From FEN-1219 sp963817615 (GTDB lineage: Bacteria; Pseudomonadota; Gammaproteobacteria; Steroidobacterales; Rariloculaceae), in NCBI GenBank assembly GCA_963817615.1, contig CAWFPH010000003.1:1736001-1800000 (forward strand): 64,000 nt of DNA, in the 5' to 3' direction. Each line of letters starts with the position of its first letter. Positions within the stretch are counted from its first letter, which is position 1. Made by a program: the position numbers and the translations under genes. The notes below the pieces were generated by a model. It had not been told where the DNA came from. It did not search any database and saw nothing but the letters and a program-made list of their open reading frames with translations. Shown here one piece after another: positions 16,586 to 25,318 of this stretch.

Positions 16586-16921
16586 CTACGGCATGCCGAG
16601 CTGGTCGAGCGCTTCCGTCAAATAGTCGGCGAGCAGCGGCGTCTCGATCAAATACTCGGCGGTGCGATCGTTCCAGCGCTCGCGTGCCGCCGCCAGCGCG
16701 CGGGGCCATTCCTCGACCCCGTAGTCACCGCGGCCGAGCCACATGAGGCTGACGAGGCTGACCTGCTGGTCGGGCTCGAGATCGTCGATCGTCGCCTTGA
16801 GCTCGGCGTAGGCCGGATCGTGCTCCTCTTCGGCATCGCCGCCGATGTCGGCGTCGAGCATCTGAAACTCGTGCGCTTTGTCGATGATGAAGCGAACCGT
16901 TTCCGTGTTCAGGTTCAACAT
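16586..16921 (-). CDS. DUF3775 family protein
   Basis: 111 residues. It starts MLNLNTETVRFIIDKAHEFQ, continues through an acidic patch (DIGGDAEEEHDPAYAELKATIDDLEPDQQ) and has VSLVSLMWLGRGDYGVEEWPRAL and TAEYLIETPLLADYLTEALDQLG, which matches DUF3775 along its length. The function is not known. It converges on the deacetylase gene with a 10-bp gap, and its start region faces the LiaF-like gene. Confidence 0.85.
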   Translation of the reverse strand: MLNLNTETVRFIIDKAHEFQMLDADIGGDAEEEHDPAYAELKATIDDLEPDQQVSLVSLMWLGRGDYGVEEWPRALAAARERWNDRTAEYLIETPLLADYLTEALDQLGMP

Positions 16922-17171
16922 GGCGCGATACCCGCAGCTCGCAAAGAACGCTCGGCAAAGCACAATCTTGCTGCTCGATCGGTCTGCGTACAAGCGCCGA
17001 TCGCCGGCGCTCGGGCGGACAGCTCGACCGCTCCAGCCCAGCAGCGGCGCCCTCGTTGCGCCGCCGATCAGGGTCCATTGCGGTCGCGGGTCGCGCGCAC
17101 TATTCTCACGCGATGCGCTCGGCGTGGTCGGCCGGCCGCGGTTCGTCGCCATCTGCAAAGAGGAACGCGCA

Positions 17172-17840
17172 ATGCCCGTCGCTGCCCAAGACCGCCCGCT
17201 CAACGCCGTTCGCGAAGAGACGATCGACCGCCTGATCGTCAACTACGGCCATGGCAAGCTCTCGCTCGAGGCGTTCGAGCGGCGCCTCGACCAGGCGCTC
17301 GACGCCAAGACGCACGATGAGCTGCTCGCGCTTACGGCCGATCTCGAGCTCGGCATCGACTCCGCGTACGCGCGCCGCAAGAGCGAGCAGCCCGATCTCG
17401 ACGCGGCACGCGTGGCGGCCGGCACCCCGAGCGCGGAGCCGCAATGGTTCATCAACGTGTTCGGCGGCACTCATCGGCGCGGCAAATGGACGGTGCCGAG
17501 CGAGATCAAGATGATCAACGTCTTCGGAGGCGCCGACCTCGACTTCAGCACCGCCACGTTCAGCGCGCCCGTCACGCGCATCACGCTGTTCTGCCTGTTC
17601 GGCGGCGCCAACTTCTTCGTGAACGAGTCCGTGAACGCGGTCTCGAACGTTCACTGTCTATTCGGCGGCGTCGACAATCGCGCGCCGTCGGCAAGCGCGG
17701 ATGCGCCCACGGTCGTGCTGGACGGGCTCGTGATCTTCGGCGGCGCAGCGCTGCGCGTGCGCAAGAGCCTGCGCGATCGCTGGATCGACTTCGCGGAGCA
17801 GTTCAAGAGCGCGTTCGGCGAGATGCACCACCGCTACTGA
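17172..17840 (+). CDS. DUF1707 and LiaF-like C-terminal domain protein
   Basis: 222 residues, no membrane segment. The N-terminus (REETIDRLIVNYGHGKLSLEAFERRLDQALDAKTHDELLALTADL) is a DUF1707-type helical domain; the rest is a beta-helix with repeated FGGxxxR/V turns (INVFGGTHRRGKW, INVFGGADLDFS, CLFGGANFFV, CLFGGVDNRAP, VIFGGAALRVRKSL), as in the LiaF/VraT C-terminal domain. Related proteins sense or modulate cell-envelope stress. Start MPVAAQ chosen over the long upstream frame. Confidence 0.83.
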   Translation: MPVAAQDRPLNAVREETIDRLIVNYGHGKLSLEAFERRLDQALDAKTHDELLALTADLELGIDSAYARRKSEQPDLDAARVAAGTPSAEPQWFINVFGGTHRRGKWTVPSEIKMINVFGGADLDFSTATFSAPVTRITLFCLFGGANFFVNESVNAVSNVHCLFGGVDNRAPSASADAPTVVLDGLVIFGGAALRVRKSLRDRWIDFAEQFKSAFGEMHHRY

Positions 17841-17870
17841 CGGCGGTCGCCGCAGCGCGGCTCGGCGGCG

Positions 17871-19043
17871 CTAGGCCGCCGCCGTGCTGCGATCCTGTGC
17901 CGGCTGCGGCTTCACGACGAGAATCCGCTTCGTGAGCACGCCCATTTTCTGAAACTTCACGAGGTGCTCGCGAATCGCGGGCGTGACCTCCTGGCCGTGA
18001 CAGAGCAACATCATGCCCTGATCGGTCTTGATGTCTTCCTGCACGACCATCCCGAGCGCGAGCTCCGTCGCGAGCAGCCGCATGCCCTCGTCCGCGGCGC
18101 TCAAATCGACCGATTTTGCGAGCGCCTCGACCACCCGTGGATCGACGATGCCCGGGCTACGCTTGAGCTTGTCGACGATCGCAGCCTCGGAGCAGCCCTG
18201 CTGGCGGAGGTCATCGTGCACGAGCACACCGTGCAGCACGCGCGCCTCGAGCGGCAGCTTGTCGCCCTTCGAGTCGTCGATCGGAAAGCCGGAGCCGTCG
18301 TAGTTCTTGTTCTGGAACAGGATGATGTTCGCGACGCGGCCGAGGCGCGGAATCCGCTGAATCAGGTCCGCCCCGAGCAGCGGGTGAGCCGCAAAATCCG
18401 CCGACTCGCGAGCATTGAGCGAATCGCCGCGCTGCATCTTATCGAGTATTTCCTGCGCGACGTTCACGCAGCCGAGCTGCGACAGCAGCGTCGCCGAATC
18501 GAGGTCCCAAAGCTTGACGCCCTCGACGTGGCGCGCGACCTCGCGCGCCTTGCGCCGCAGCCGCGCCGTGCGGCCGAACGCCTCGGGCTTCGCGATACCG
18601 AGCAAGTCCGACAGCACGTTGATGCTGCCTTTGAGCGTCTGCTCGAGCAGCTCCTTCTCGGCCGTCACGAGCTCGTATTGACGCACGGCCTGCGCCATCA
18701 CCTGCTTCAGAGCATCGACCTGACACGGCTTGTTCAGGAACTTGAACACGTCGCCCGTGTTCACGGCGCGCACGGCAGTCTCCTGATCCATATTGCCGGT
18801 GAGCATCAACCGCACCGAGCTCGGCGCGATCTTGCTGCAGCGCTGCAGCAGCTCGATCCCGTCCATCTCCGGCATGCGGCAATCCGAGACGATCACGGCG
18901 AACGGCTCGCTCTTGGCGATCAGCTCCAGCGCCTCGCGTCCGCTCTCGGCCGTATGCACGTCGAAGTCGTTGCGCAAGCTGCGGCGAATCGCGCTCAAAA
19001 CGTTCGGCTCGTCGTCGACAAACAGTACTCTTACCTTAGTCAT
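17871..19043 (-). CDS. response regulator with degenerate HD-GYP output domain
   Basis: 390 residues. The receiver is complete: DDE at 10-12, phospho-acceptor Asp54 (IVSDCRMPEMDG), LTGN and FLNKPCQ with Lys. The C-terminal half follows the HD-GYP layout but lacks its metal ligands: where LLHDIGK is expected it has LLSQLGCVN, and in place of HHERWDGSGYP it has FQNKNYDGSGFP. Cyclic-di-GMP hydrolysis is therefore unlikely; a binding or signalling role is more probable. It is translationally coupled to the upstream HDOD regulator (8-bp overlap), so the two are made together. Confidence 0.85.
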   Translation of the reverse strand: MTKVRVLFVDDEPNVLSAIRRSLRNDFDVHTAESGREALELIAKSEPFAVIVSDCRMPEMDGIELLQRCSKIAPSSVRLMLTGNMDQETAVRAVNTGDVFKFLNKPCQVDALKQVMAQAVRQYELVTAEKELLEQTLKGSINVLSDLLGIAKPEAFGRTARLRRKAREVARHVEGVKLWDLDSATLLSQLGCVNVAQEILDKMQRGDSLNARESADFAAHPLLGADLIQRIPRLGRVANIILFQNKNYDGSGFPIDDSKGDKLPLEARVLHGVLVHDDLRQQGCSEAAIVDKLKRSPGIVDPRVVEALAKSVDLSAADEGMRLLATELALGMVVQEDIKTDQGMMLLCHGQEVTPAIREHLVKFQKMGVLTKRILVVKPQPAQDRSTAAA

Positions 19044-20241
19044 CTTCGGCACCAATGTGGCTCATAATGCGCTCCGCTTGCTGCTGCCACTGCGGCAGCC
19101 GCTCGGCGCACCCGATCGCCGTCAAGTAATCCATGTCCATCTCCGTCGCGGCTTCGCACTCGCCCGAAAGCTCGAGCACGAGCGCGTTCGCCGCGTGCAC
19201 GGCCGTCAGCGGTGCAAACTTGGCGTACGCGCATTCGCGCGGGCAGTGGTGATATGCGAGCGCCTCGACGATCCGGTCCGACAGACCCCAGAGACCGAGC
19301 AGATACGCGCCGACCCGCCCATGGTCGCAGCCGAACAGCTCCTGCTCGCGCGGCAGCAGCGCGGCCTCGCCTGCGACGTGCGGCTCGCGCACCTTGCGAT
19401 ACTTCTCCGGCACGCGCGCCGCGAGCACGAGCGCGCCGATGTCGTGCAGCATGCCGGCCTGCAGCGCCTCGCCGTGCACGATCGGATCCCGCGACTCGAG
19501 CTCCGAGATCCGCTTGGCGACCGCCCCGGTGGCCCAGCTGTGCTTCCAAAGAGAGCGAAAGAAGTCGAGATCGACGAGCTCGAACTCTGCGAACGCGGCT
19601 TGCGACACCACGAGCGAGCGAATGACGTCGACCCCGAGATAGCTCACGGCCTGCTCGATGCTGGACACGCGCCGGCCAAGCCCGAAGAACGCCGAGTTCA
19701 CGAGCTGCAGTACCTTCGCCGTCATCGCAATATCGTGGGAGATGATCGCGGCGACGCGTTTGAGGGACACCTCGTCGTGATTCATCTCCTCGGTGATCGC
19801 GTGATAGAGGCGCGGCAGGCTCGGCAGCTTGCCGAGCTCACACACGGAGCTCGCGAGGCCGCCGTCATGCAGGAGATCGCGCAGCTCGCAGGCGCGTGCG
19901 ACCGTCCCGCGCAGCGTGTCCGCATCGCACGGCTTTGCGAGGAACTGGTGCGCGAGCCCGACAGAGCGCATCGCGGCCTCGCGCTCGGCATGACCCGACA
20001 GCACGATTCGCGCCATGCCGGGTCTGCACTCGCGCGCCTTCTGAAGCAGCGCGGTACCGTCCATCACGGGCATGCGCATGTCGACGACGATCGCATCGAA
20101 GGTCTTGTCGGCGATCAGCTTGACGGCTTCGCGAGGGTCCGCGAGAAACGTCATGTCCCAGTCGTGCCGCATCGTGCGCAGCATCCGGCCGAGCCCCTCG
20201 AGCACCTTGATCTCGTCGTCGACGAAAAGAATCTGCTTCAT
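19036..20241 (-). CDS. response regulator with HDOD output domain
   Basis: 401 residues. The receiver has DDE near the start, phospho-acceptor Asp54 (IVVDMRMPVMDG), the switch Ser in VLSGH and Lys in FLAKPCD. The HDOD domain spans about 140-340 (LPSLPRLYHAITEEMNHDE, IAMTAKVLQLVNSAFFGLGRRVSSIEQAVSYLG, LQAGMLHDIGALVL). HDOD domains generally act as regulatory, non-enzymatic HD relatives. No kinase gene is next to it. The downstream degenerate HD-GYP regulator overlaps its stop, forming a two-regulator operon. Confidence 0.9.
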   Translation of the reverse strand: MKQILFVDDEIKVLEGLGRMLRTMRHDWDMTFLADPREAVKLIADKTFDAIVVDMRMPVMDGTALLQKARECRPGMARIVLSGHAEREAAMRSVGLAHQFLAKPCDADTLRGTVARACELRDLLHDGGLASSVCELGKLPSLPRLYHAITEEMNHDEVSLKRVAAIISHDIAMTAKVLQLVNSAFFGLGRRVSSIEQAVSYLGVDVIRSLVVSQAAFAEFELVDLDFFRSLWKHSWATGAVAKRISELESRDPIVHGEALQAGMLHDIGALVLAARVPEKYRKVREPHVAGEAALLPREQELFGCDHGRVGAYLLGLWGLSDRIVEALAYHHCPRECAYAKFAPLTAVHAANALVLELSGECEAATEMDMDYLTAIGCAERLPQWQQQAERIMSHIGAEDD

Positions 20242-20410
20242 GGCCGCCTGCGCCCGGGGGCGAGCGAAGGCGCCCGCGGCGGGTACGTGGGCGCCCGCTC
20301 GAGATCCATGTCCACGGTCGAACGACGGCTCACCGCACCGCGCCCCGGTTTGTCCCTATTGCGTTGAAGTCGGTTCGACCGCGCGGTTCTTGAATGGCGT
20401 GCACGCCGAG

Positions 20411-20426
20411 TGTGACGGGCGTCACG
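20411..20426. promoter_or_regulatory. CRP/FNR-like palindrome upstream of the regulator pair
   Basis: TGTGACGGGCGTCACG matches the TGTGA-N6-TCACA layout of CRP-family sites with one mismatch. It lies about 170 bp upstream of the HDOD regulator start, in the 248-bp gap (20242-20489), which otherwise holds no gene I can see. Function is inferred only from the pattern. Confidence 0.3.
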
Positions 20427-20489
20427 CCGGCGACCGCGACGCTCGCAGACGGCGCTTGCGCCGCGTGCCCGGAGCGTCCGGATCCGCTT

Positions 20490-21437
20490 TCAGAGTGCGT
20501 AGCGGCCGATCTGCTCGTATTCGCCGTCGTCGGCGTAGTCGCCGGCGGCACGCCGCGAGCGGAATTCCCCCCACTGGATCGACCGATAGCGCGGCGGATG
20601 ACGCACGTCGACGGTCGATGGCAACGGGGCGTACTCGGCGGCGTACGCGGGATTGAAGAAGAACGGCGCGCTGTAGCGCTCGGCATCGGCGTGCGCCAGC
20701 ACGCGATGGAGCGGCGCAACGTAGCCGTCGTTCGACCAAACTTGAACGATGTCGCCGATGTTGACGACGAGCGCGCCGCGGCGCGGCTCGACCAGGTGCC
20801 ACTCGCCGGCGCGGTAGACCTCGAGACCGGGTTGGTCGTCTTGGAGCAGCAACGTGATCGCACCGGCATCGGTGTGGTGATTGATGCCGAGATGCCCGGT
20901 CCTCGCCAGCGCCAGATCGGATGGCCGCTCGGGCCGCGGGCAGGGCGGATAGTAGTTGAGCCTCAGAAAGCTCGTGTGCACGGGCCGAAAGCAAGGCTCG
21001 AGTGAACGCGGCGGCACGCCGAGGTTCGTCGCGACGGCGCGCAGCAGCCGCAGCGCGAGCGCGTCGCACTGCCGATAGAACGCCCTGACTGCCGGCTCGA
21101 AGCCGGGCAGCTGCACCGGCCACTGCGGCGCCATTGCACCGCCGTCGGGCGGCCCGTAGTCGTAGATTTCCTTCCAGTCGCGCGTGTGCTTCGTGAGCTC
21201 GCGATCGTAGAAGCCCCACGGATTCTTCTCGGTGCGCTCGATCGAGCGCTTCGCCGCGGGAGGCAGCGCAAACAGATCGTGCATCGCACGCTCGAGCGCA
21301 GCCGTCACGCGGCCGTCGATGCCGTGGCCGACGATCTGGAACAGGCCCCAGTCGCGGCAAGCGGCGTCGATGGAGCGCAGCGTAGCGCTCGACTCGAGAT
21401 CCGCGATATCGATCAGCGGCGGGCTTGCCGTGCTCAC
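20490..21437 (-). CDS. 2-oxoglutarate/Fe(II)-dependent oxygenase, isopenicillin-N-synthase family
   Basis: 315 residues. The N-terminal DIOX_N domain begins PPLIDIADLESS and includes WGLFQIVGHGID; the catalytic double-stranded beta helix holds HHTDAGAITLLLQDD (Fe ligands His and Asp), LHRVLA (third ligand His) and RYSAPFFFNP with the Arg that binds 2-oxoglutarate. The motif LRLNYYPPCPRP is typical for the family. It would hydroxylate or otherwise oxidise a small molecule in the cytosol; the substrate cannot be deduced. It lies 13 bp behind the CysK-glutaredoxin gene, probably one operon. Confidence 0.9.
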   Translation of the reverse strand: MSTASPPLIDIADLESSATLRSIDAACRDWGLFQIVGHGIDGRVTAALERAMHDLFALPPAAKRSIERTEKNPWGFYDRELTKHTRDWKEIYDYGPPDGGAMAPQWPVQLPGFEPAVRAFYRQCDALALRLLRAVATNLGVPPRSLEPCFRPVHTSFLRLNYYPPCPRPERPSDLALARTGHLGINHHTDAGAITLLLQDDQPGLEVYRAGEWHLVEPRRGALVVNIGDIVQVWSNDGYVAPLHRVLAHADAERYSAPFFFNPAYAAEYAPLPSTVDVRHPPRYRSIQWGEFRSRRAAGDYADDGEYEQIGRYAL

Positions 21438-21449
21438 GAGCGCTTCCCG

Positions 21450-22939
21450 TCAGGCACTCTTGCGCGGCTGCAGCCAATTCGGCAGCAGCGCGTACGGATC
21501 GATCTCGAGGTTGCGGTCGTAATCGACGCCCGCATCGGACAGGCGCTGCTGCACCGCGCCGTTTCGCCACGCGTCGAACAGGTCCGTGCAGCCGCCGAGG
21601 TGCTCCCCGCCGACGAAAATTTGCGGGATCGTCTTGGCGCCCGTGCGCGCGGCGAGCGCGGCGCGAATCTTGCCGCCGAGATCGTCGGCTTGATAGTCGA
21701 CGGAGTCCAAGTCGACGCTGCGATATTCGATGCCGAGCCGCGCAAACAGCTTGCGCACCGACCAACAGAACTCGCACCACTCGAGCGCGAACAGCACGAC
21801 CGGGTGAGCGCGCACGGTCTCGTCGAGGAAGCGCTGCGCGCCCGCGTCGATCACGACGGGCTCGGCCGGCTCGCTGGGAGCGGCGACCGTCGACGGCGCA
21901 TCGAAGCGGCAAGACGGTGTCGAGCGCGACAGCGCGAGCTCCTCGCCCGTCATCTCCTCGCCGATGTTCTCGAACAGCGGCGTCGAGAGATACCGCTCGC
22001 CCGTGTCGGGCAGCATGCACACGATGTTCGTGCCCGCCGGCGAGCGCCCCGCGATCTCGAGCGCGGCCGCCAACGTCGCGCCGCTCGACGTGCCGACGAA
22101 GATGCCTTCGCGGCGCGCGAGCTCGCGCGCGAGGCGCAGCGCATCGGCGCCCGCGACGGGGACGATCTCGTCGACCCAACCCGCGCGCACCGCATCCTCG
22201 GTCAGCTTGGAAATGAAGTCCGGCGCCCACCCTTGCATCAGGTGCGGCCGAAACAGCGGATGGCTCTCGATGGGCTGCCGGCGGCATCGCGGCGCTGTGG
22301 GATGCCGCTGCCGAGCACCGGCGAGTTGTCCGGCTCCGCGGCCACGACGCGAGTGGCGGGGCTCGCCTGCCTGAGCGCGCGCGCGACGCCCTTGAGCGTG
22401 CCGCCCGTGCCGAAGCCCGTGACCCAGTAGTCGAGCCGCTCGCCGGCGAAGTCCGCGAGGATCTCCTGCGCCGTGGTCCGCGAATGCGCGTCGGCGTTCG
22501 CCTCGTTCTCGAACTGCCGGCACAGGAACCAGCCGTGCGTCTCGGCGAGCTCGACGGCCTTCTTCAGCATGCCGGTGCCCTTCTCCGCCGCGGGTGTCAG
22601 CACGACCTTCGCGCCCAGGAAGCGCAGCAGCTTGCGGCGCTCGACGCTGAAGCTCTCGGCCATCGTGACGACGAGCGGGTAGCCCTTCTGCGCGCAGACC
22701 ATCGCGAGGCCGATGCCGGTGTTGCCGCTCGTGGCCTCGACGACGGTTTGGCCCGGCACGAGCTCGCCGATCTCCTCCGCGCGCTCGATGACCGCGCGCG
22801 CCATGCGGTCCTTGACCGAGCCCATCGGATTGAAGGCCTCGATCTTCACGTACACGTTCACGCCGGGGGGCGCGAGCTTGCCGAGCTTCACGAGCGGCGT
22901 GTTGCCGATCGTCTCGAGAATGTTGTCGTAGCGAGCCAT
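21450..22939 (-). pseudogene. cysK: cysteine synthase A fused to glutaredoxin, broken by a one-base frameshift
   Basis: The first frame (22939 to 22238) gives CysK residues 1-222: IGNTPLVKLG, PLP lysine Lys43 in GSVKDRMAR, TSGNTGIGLA, and VTGFGTGGTLKGVA. Family similarity then continues in another frame from 22271: ESHPLFRPHLMQGWAPDFIS, GIFVGTSSGATLAAAL, MLPDTGERYLST. Adding one C to the CCC run at 22274-22272 restores a 496-residue protein. The last 115 or so residues are a glutaredoxin domain with active site WCEFCWSVRKL and TIPQIFVGGEHLGGCTDLF. CysK makes cysteine from O-acetylserine and sulfide. The break could be real or a sequence error. Confidence 0.85.
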
Positions 22940-23094
22940 CGAATCGCTCCTCTCAGGCCATGAACGATGCTGGCGGACGCCGCGCCGGCAACGGCCGCGG
23001 TGCGCGCCGCTCCCTGACGTGGCACGCGTGGAGCACGTGCGCCGTCCTCACCGCACACGCCCGGAGCGGCGTCCGGTCGGCCGGCCCCCGGTGC

Positions 23095-25275
23095 TCAGTG
23101 CTCGAGCGGCGTCGGCCTGATCTGGAAGTGCACGAGCTTGCCCTTGGTGCCCTTGCCGCCTTCCACGTGCCAGATCAGGTGCGTGCCGTAGTTCGCCCAC
23201 AGCCCGCGGGTCTTCCAGCCGCCTTCGGGATCGTCGATCCGCGCGTCCATGCCGCGGTGATAGAAGCCGAGCGGATACGGCACGCGCAGCGTGAGCCATT
23301 TACCCGTCGCAGGATCCAGCACGAGGATCGCCTCCGAGTTCGACCCGGTCGCGAACGGCGTATTCGCGCCGAACCCCATCACGTCGTGCTGGTCCACCCA
23401 GTTGAAGTAGTGGAAATCGGCCGGCACGTTCGTGCCCTTGAACGTCGGGCCGTCCGTGCGGTAGAGCTTCCAGCCCTCGGGACACCAGGTGCCGTCGACC
23501 GCGGCCTGCCCGCCCTTCGGGGCCTTGCACTTCGAGCGGTCGAAGCTCGCGAGATGGCTGCTCGCCGCGAGCGCGGTCCAGACGAGGCCGTGGCTGTCGA
23601 TGTCGATGCCGCGCGGATCGATGCCGGTAGCCGGCACCTTGAACACCTCGGTGATGCAGGTCTCGGGCGGATTGCTGCCGCGATCGACGTGCACGATGTA
23701 GCCCGGGTAGTCCTCCGACGCGCCCCACACCGAGCCGTCGACGGGGCTCGGGATCACCGAGTAGAGATTGTGCCGCACCTCGGTGTCACGGCGCGGATCG
23801 ATCTTGTCGCCCGCTTTGTTCCAAGGCTTCGTGATCTTGCCGTCGCCGTTCGTGTCGACGATCTGCGGGCACCAGCCCTGCGAAGCCTGCTCGTCGCCCG
23901 TGCGGTCGTACTCGCGAGTGTCGAGCCAGCCGACCATCGGGCCGATCAGCTCGTTGAAGTACAGCGTCTGATCCGGATCGTTGTCGAACTGCAGGTGATG
24001 CGTGCCGAAGCACGTATCGACGAGCTTGAACTCGCCGGTCTTCGGATCGTAGTACGAGGCCTGACGCGCGCTGAAGGCGAGCGGATAATACTTCGCGTAC
24101 TTGTTGCTCGAGCCCTCTTTGCACCAGTCGGGCTCCTCTTGCCGAATCTTCGAGGTCGTCCAGACGCGGCCCTTGCGGTCCATCATCGGGTTGTGCGGAT
24201 CGGCCGGGTTCTCGGGACCCCACAGATACTGCATGCCCCAGAAGTTCGAGGGCATTGCGGGCGGCGGGAATCGCGTCGACACCTTGCGCGGATCTTCGCG
24301 CGTGGGAATCGTGACTTCCCAGGTGCTGTTCTGCACGGGGTCGACGACCGCGATGCGGCCGTGTCCCGAGGACGCGGCGTAGACGGGGCCGAACTGGTTC
24401 ACCGTCGGATCGTTCTTGTCGGTGGAGATCTCATCGTGCATGAACGACTGGTCCGTGCCCCAGTCCCAGAGCGTGATCACCACGTTGCGCTCGACGCCCT
24501 GCGGCCGCGGCGGCGCGGGCGGCGTCTCGCCGTTTGCGACGCGGGTCGTCCAGTCGGCGAACACCTTGGCACCCGCGTCGCGACCGAACGCCGCGAACGT
24601 GCCGGCCATCGAGCTGCCGCGCACGCCGAGCTGGGTGCGATAGATCCACGCCTCCTCCGGCGTCTTGAATCCCAAATGATCCATGTGCGCGAGCGTGCGC
24701 GTGACGGGCGTGCCGAGCTCGTGGCAGAAGTTGCAGCCGCTCTTGATGTTGTAGATCCACTGACCCTGCTCTTTCATGTCCGGCGGAATGCCGTTGCCGG
24801 CGGGACCGGTCCCCGGAAAGGCGCTCGGCGCGGGCGGCTCGAGCAGCGACAGCCAATAGTTGCCGGGGTAGACCTTCGCGGCCTCCTGCGGCGAGGCGGC
24901 CGGCACCGCCATCAGCACGACGTCGGTGTCGCCGGGTCGAACCTCGACTCGCGGCCCGTCGACGAGACCATAGCCGCGCACCCAGGCGCGATAGGTCGCG
25001 TCCGGCAGCTGCGGCAGCGCGAAGCGGCCGCGATCGTCCGTCACGACGATCTTGATGAAGCTCGTCGGCAGCTCGTCCGTCTCGGCAATGACCCACACGC
25101 CCGCCTCGGGGCCGCGTGGGCTCATCACGGTGCCCGTGACGAAGCCTTCGGGCAGCGGCGACGGTCCGGCCGCGACGCTCGCCGCGCCGGTCACGGCCGC
25201 GGCGAGCACAGCGAGACGCACGAGAACGGTGAGCCGCAGCTCGCGACCGCGGCGGGTGTTGATCGTTTGCTTCAT
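23095..25275 (-). CDS. exported protein with carboxypeptidase-regulatory-like domain and one haem-c motif
   Basis: 726 residues. A signal peptide (LTVLVRLAVLAAAVTGAASVAAG) leads into a small beta-sandwich (about 44-125: GFVTGTVMSPRGPEAGVWVIAE, DDRGRFALPQLPDATYRAWVRGYG). One haem-c site CNFCH is at 181-185. The rest looks like a beta-propeller of the streptogramin-lyase type: repeated blocks such as GRIAVVDPVQNSTWEV, DRKGRVWTTSKI, DSHGLVWTALAASSHLASFDRSKC, and an EF-hand-like DTNGDGKIT. Likely a periplasmic redox or binding protein; the substrate is unknown. Encoded 43 bp behind the isomerase gene, so they probably form one operon. Confidence 0.72.
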   Translation of the reverse strand: MKQTINTRRGRELRLTVLVRLAVLAAAVTGAASVAAGPSPLPEGFVTGTVMSPRGPEAGVWVIAETDELPTSFIKIVVTDDRGRFALPQLPDATYRAWVRGYGLVDGPRVEVRPGDTDVVLMAVPAASPQEAAKVYPGNYWLSLLEPPAPSAFPGTGPAGNGIPPDMKEQGQWIYNIKSGCNFCHELGTPVTRTLAHMDHLGFKTPEEAWIYRTQLGVRGSSMAGTFAAFGRDAGAKVFADWTTRVANGETPPAPPRPQGVERNVVITLWDWGTDQSFMHDEISTDKNDPTVNQFGPVYAASSGHGRIAVVDPVQNSTWEVTIPTREDPRKVSTRFPPPAMPSNFWGMQYLWGPENPADPHNPMMDRKGRVWTTSKIRQEEPDWCKEGSSNKYAKYYPLAFSARQASYYDPKTGEFKLVDTCFGTHHLQFDNDPDQTLYFNELIGPMVGWLDTREYDRTGDEQASQGWCPQIVDTNGDGKITKPWNKAGDKIDPRRDTEVRHNLYSVIPSPVDGSVWGASEDYPGYIVHVDRGSNPPETCITEVFKVPATGIDPRGIDIDSHGLVWTALAASSHLASFDRSKCKAPKGGQAAVDGTWCPEGWKLYRTDGPTFKGTNVPADFHYFNWVDQHDVMGFGANTPFATGSNSEAILVLDPATGKWLTLRVPYPLGFYHRGMDARIDDPEGGWKTRGLWANYGTHLIWHVEGGKGTKGKLVHFQIRPTPLEH

Positions 25276-25318
25276 AGGGTTCCTGCGTCGAAAGATCCGA
25301 ATGCCGAAACGGCCGCGC

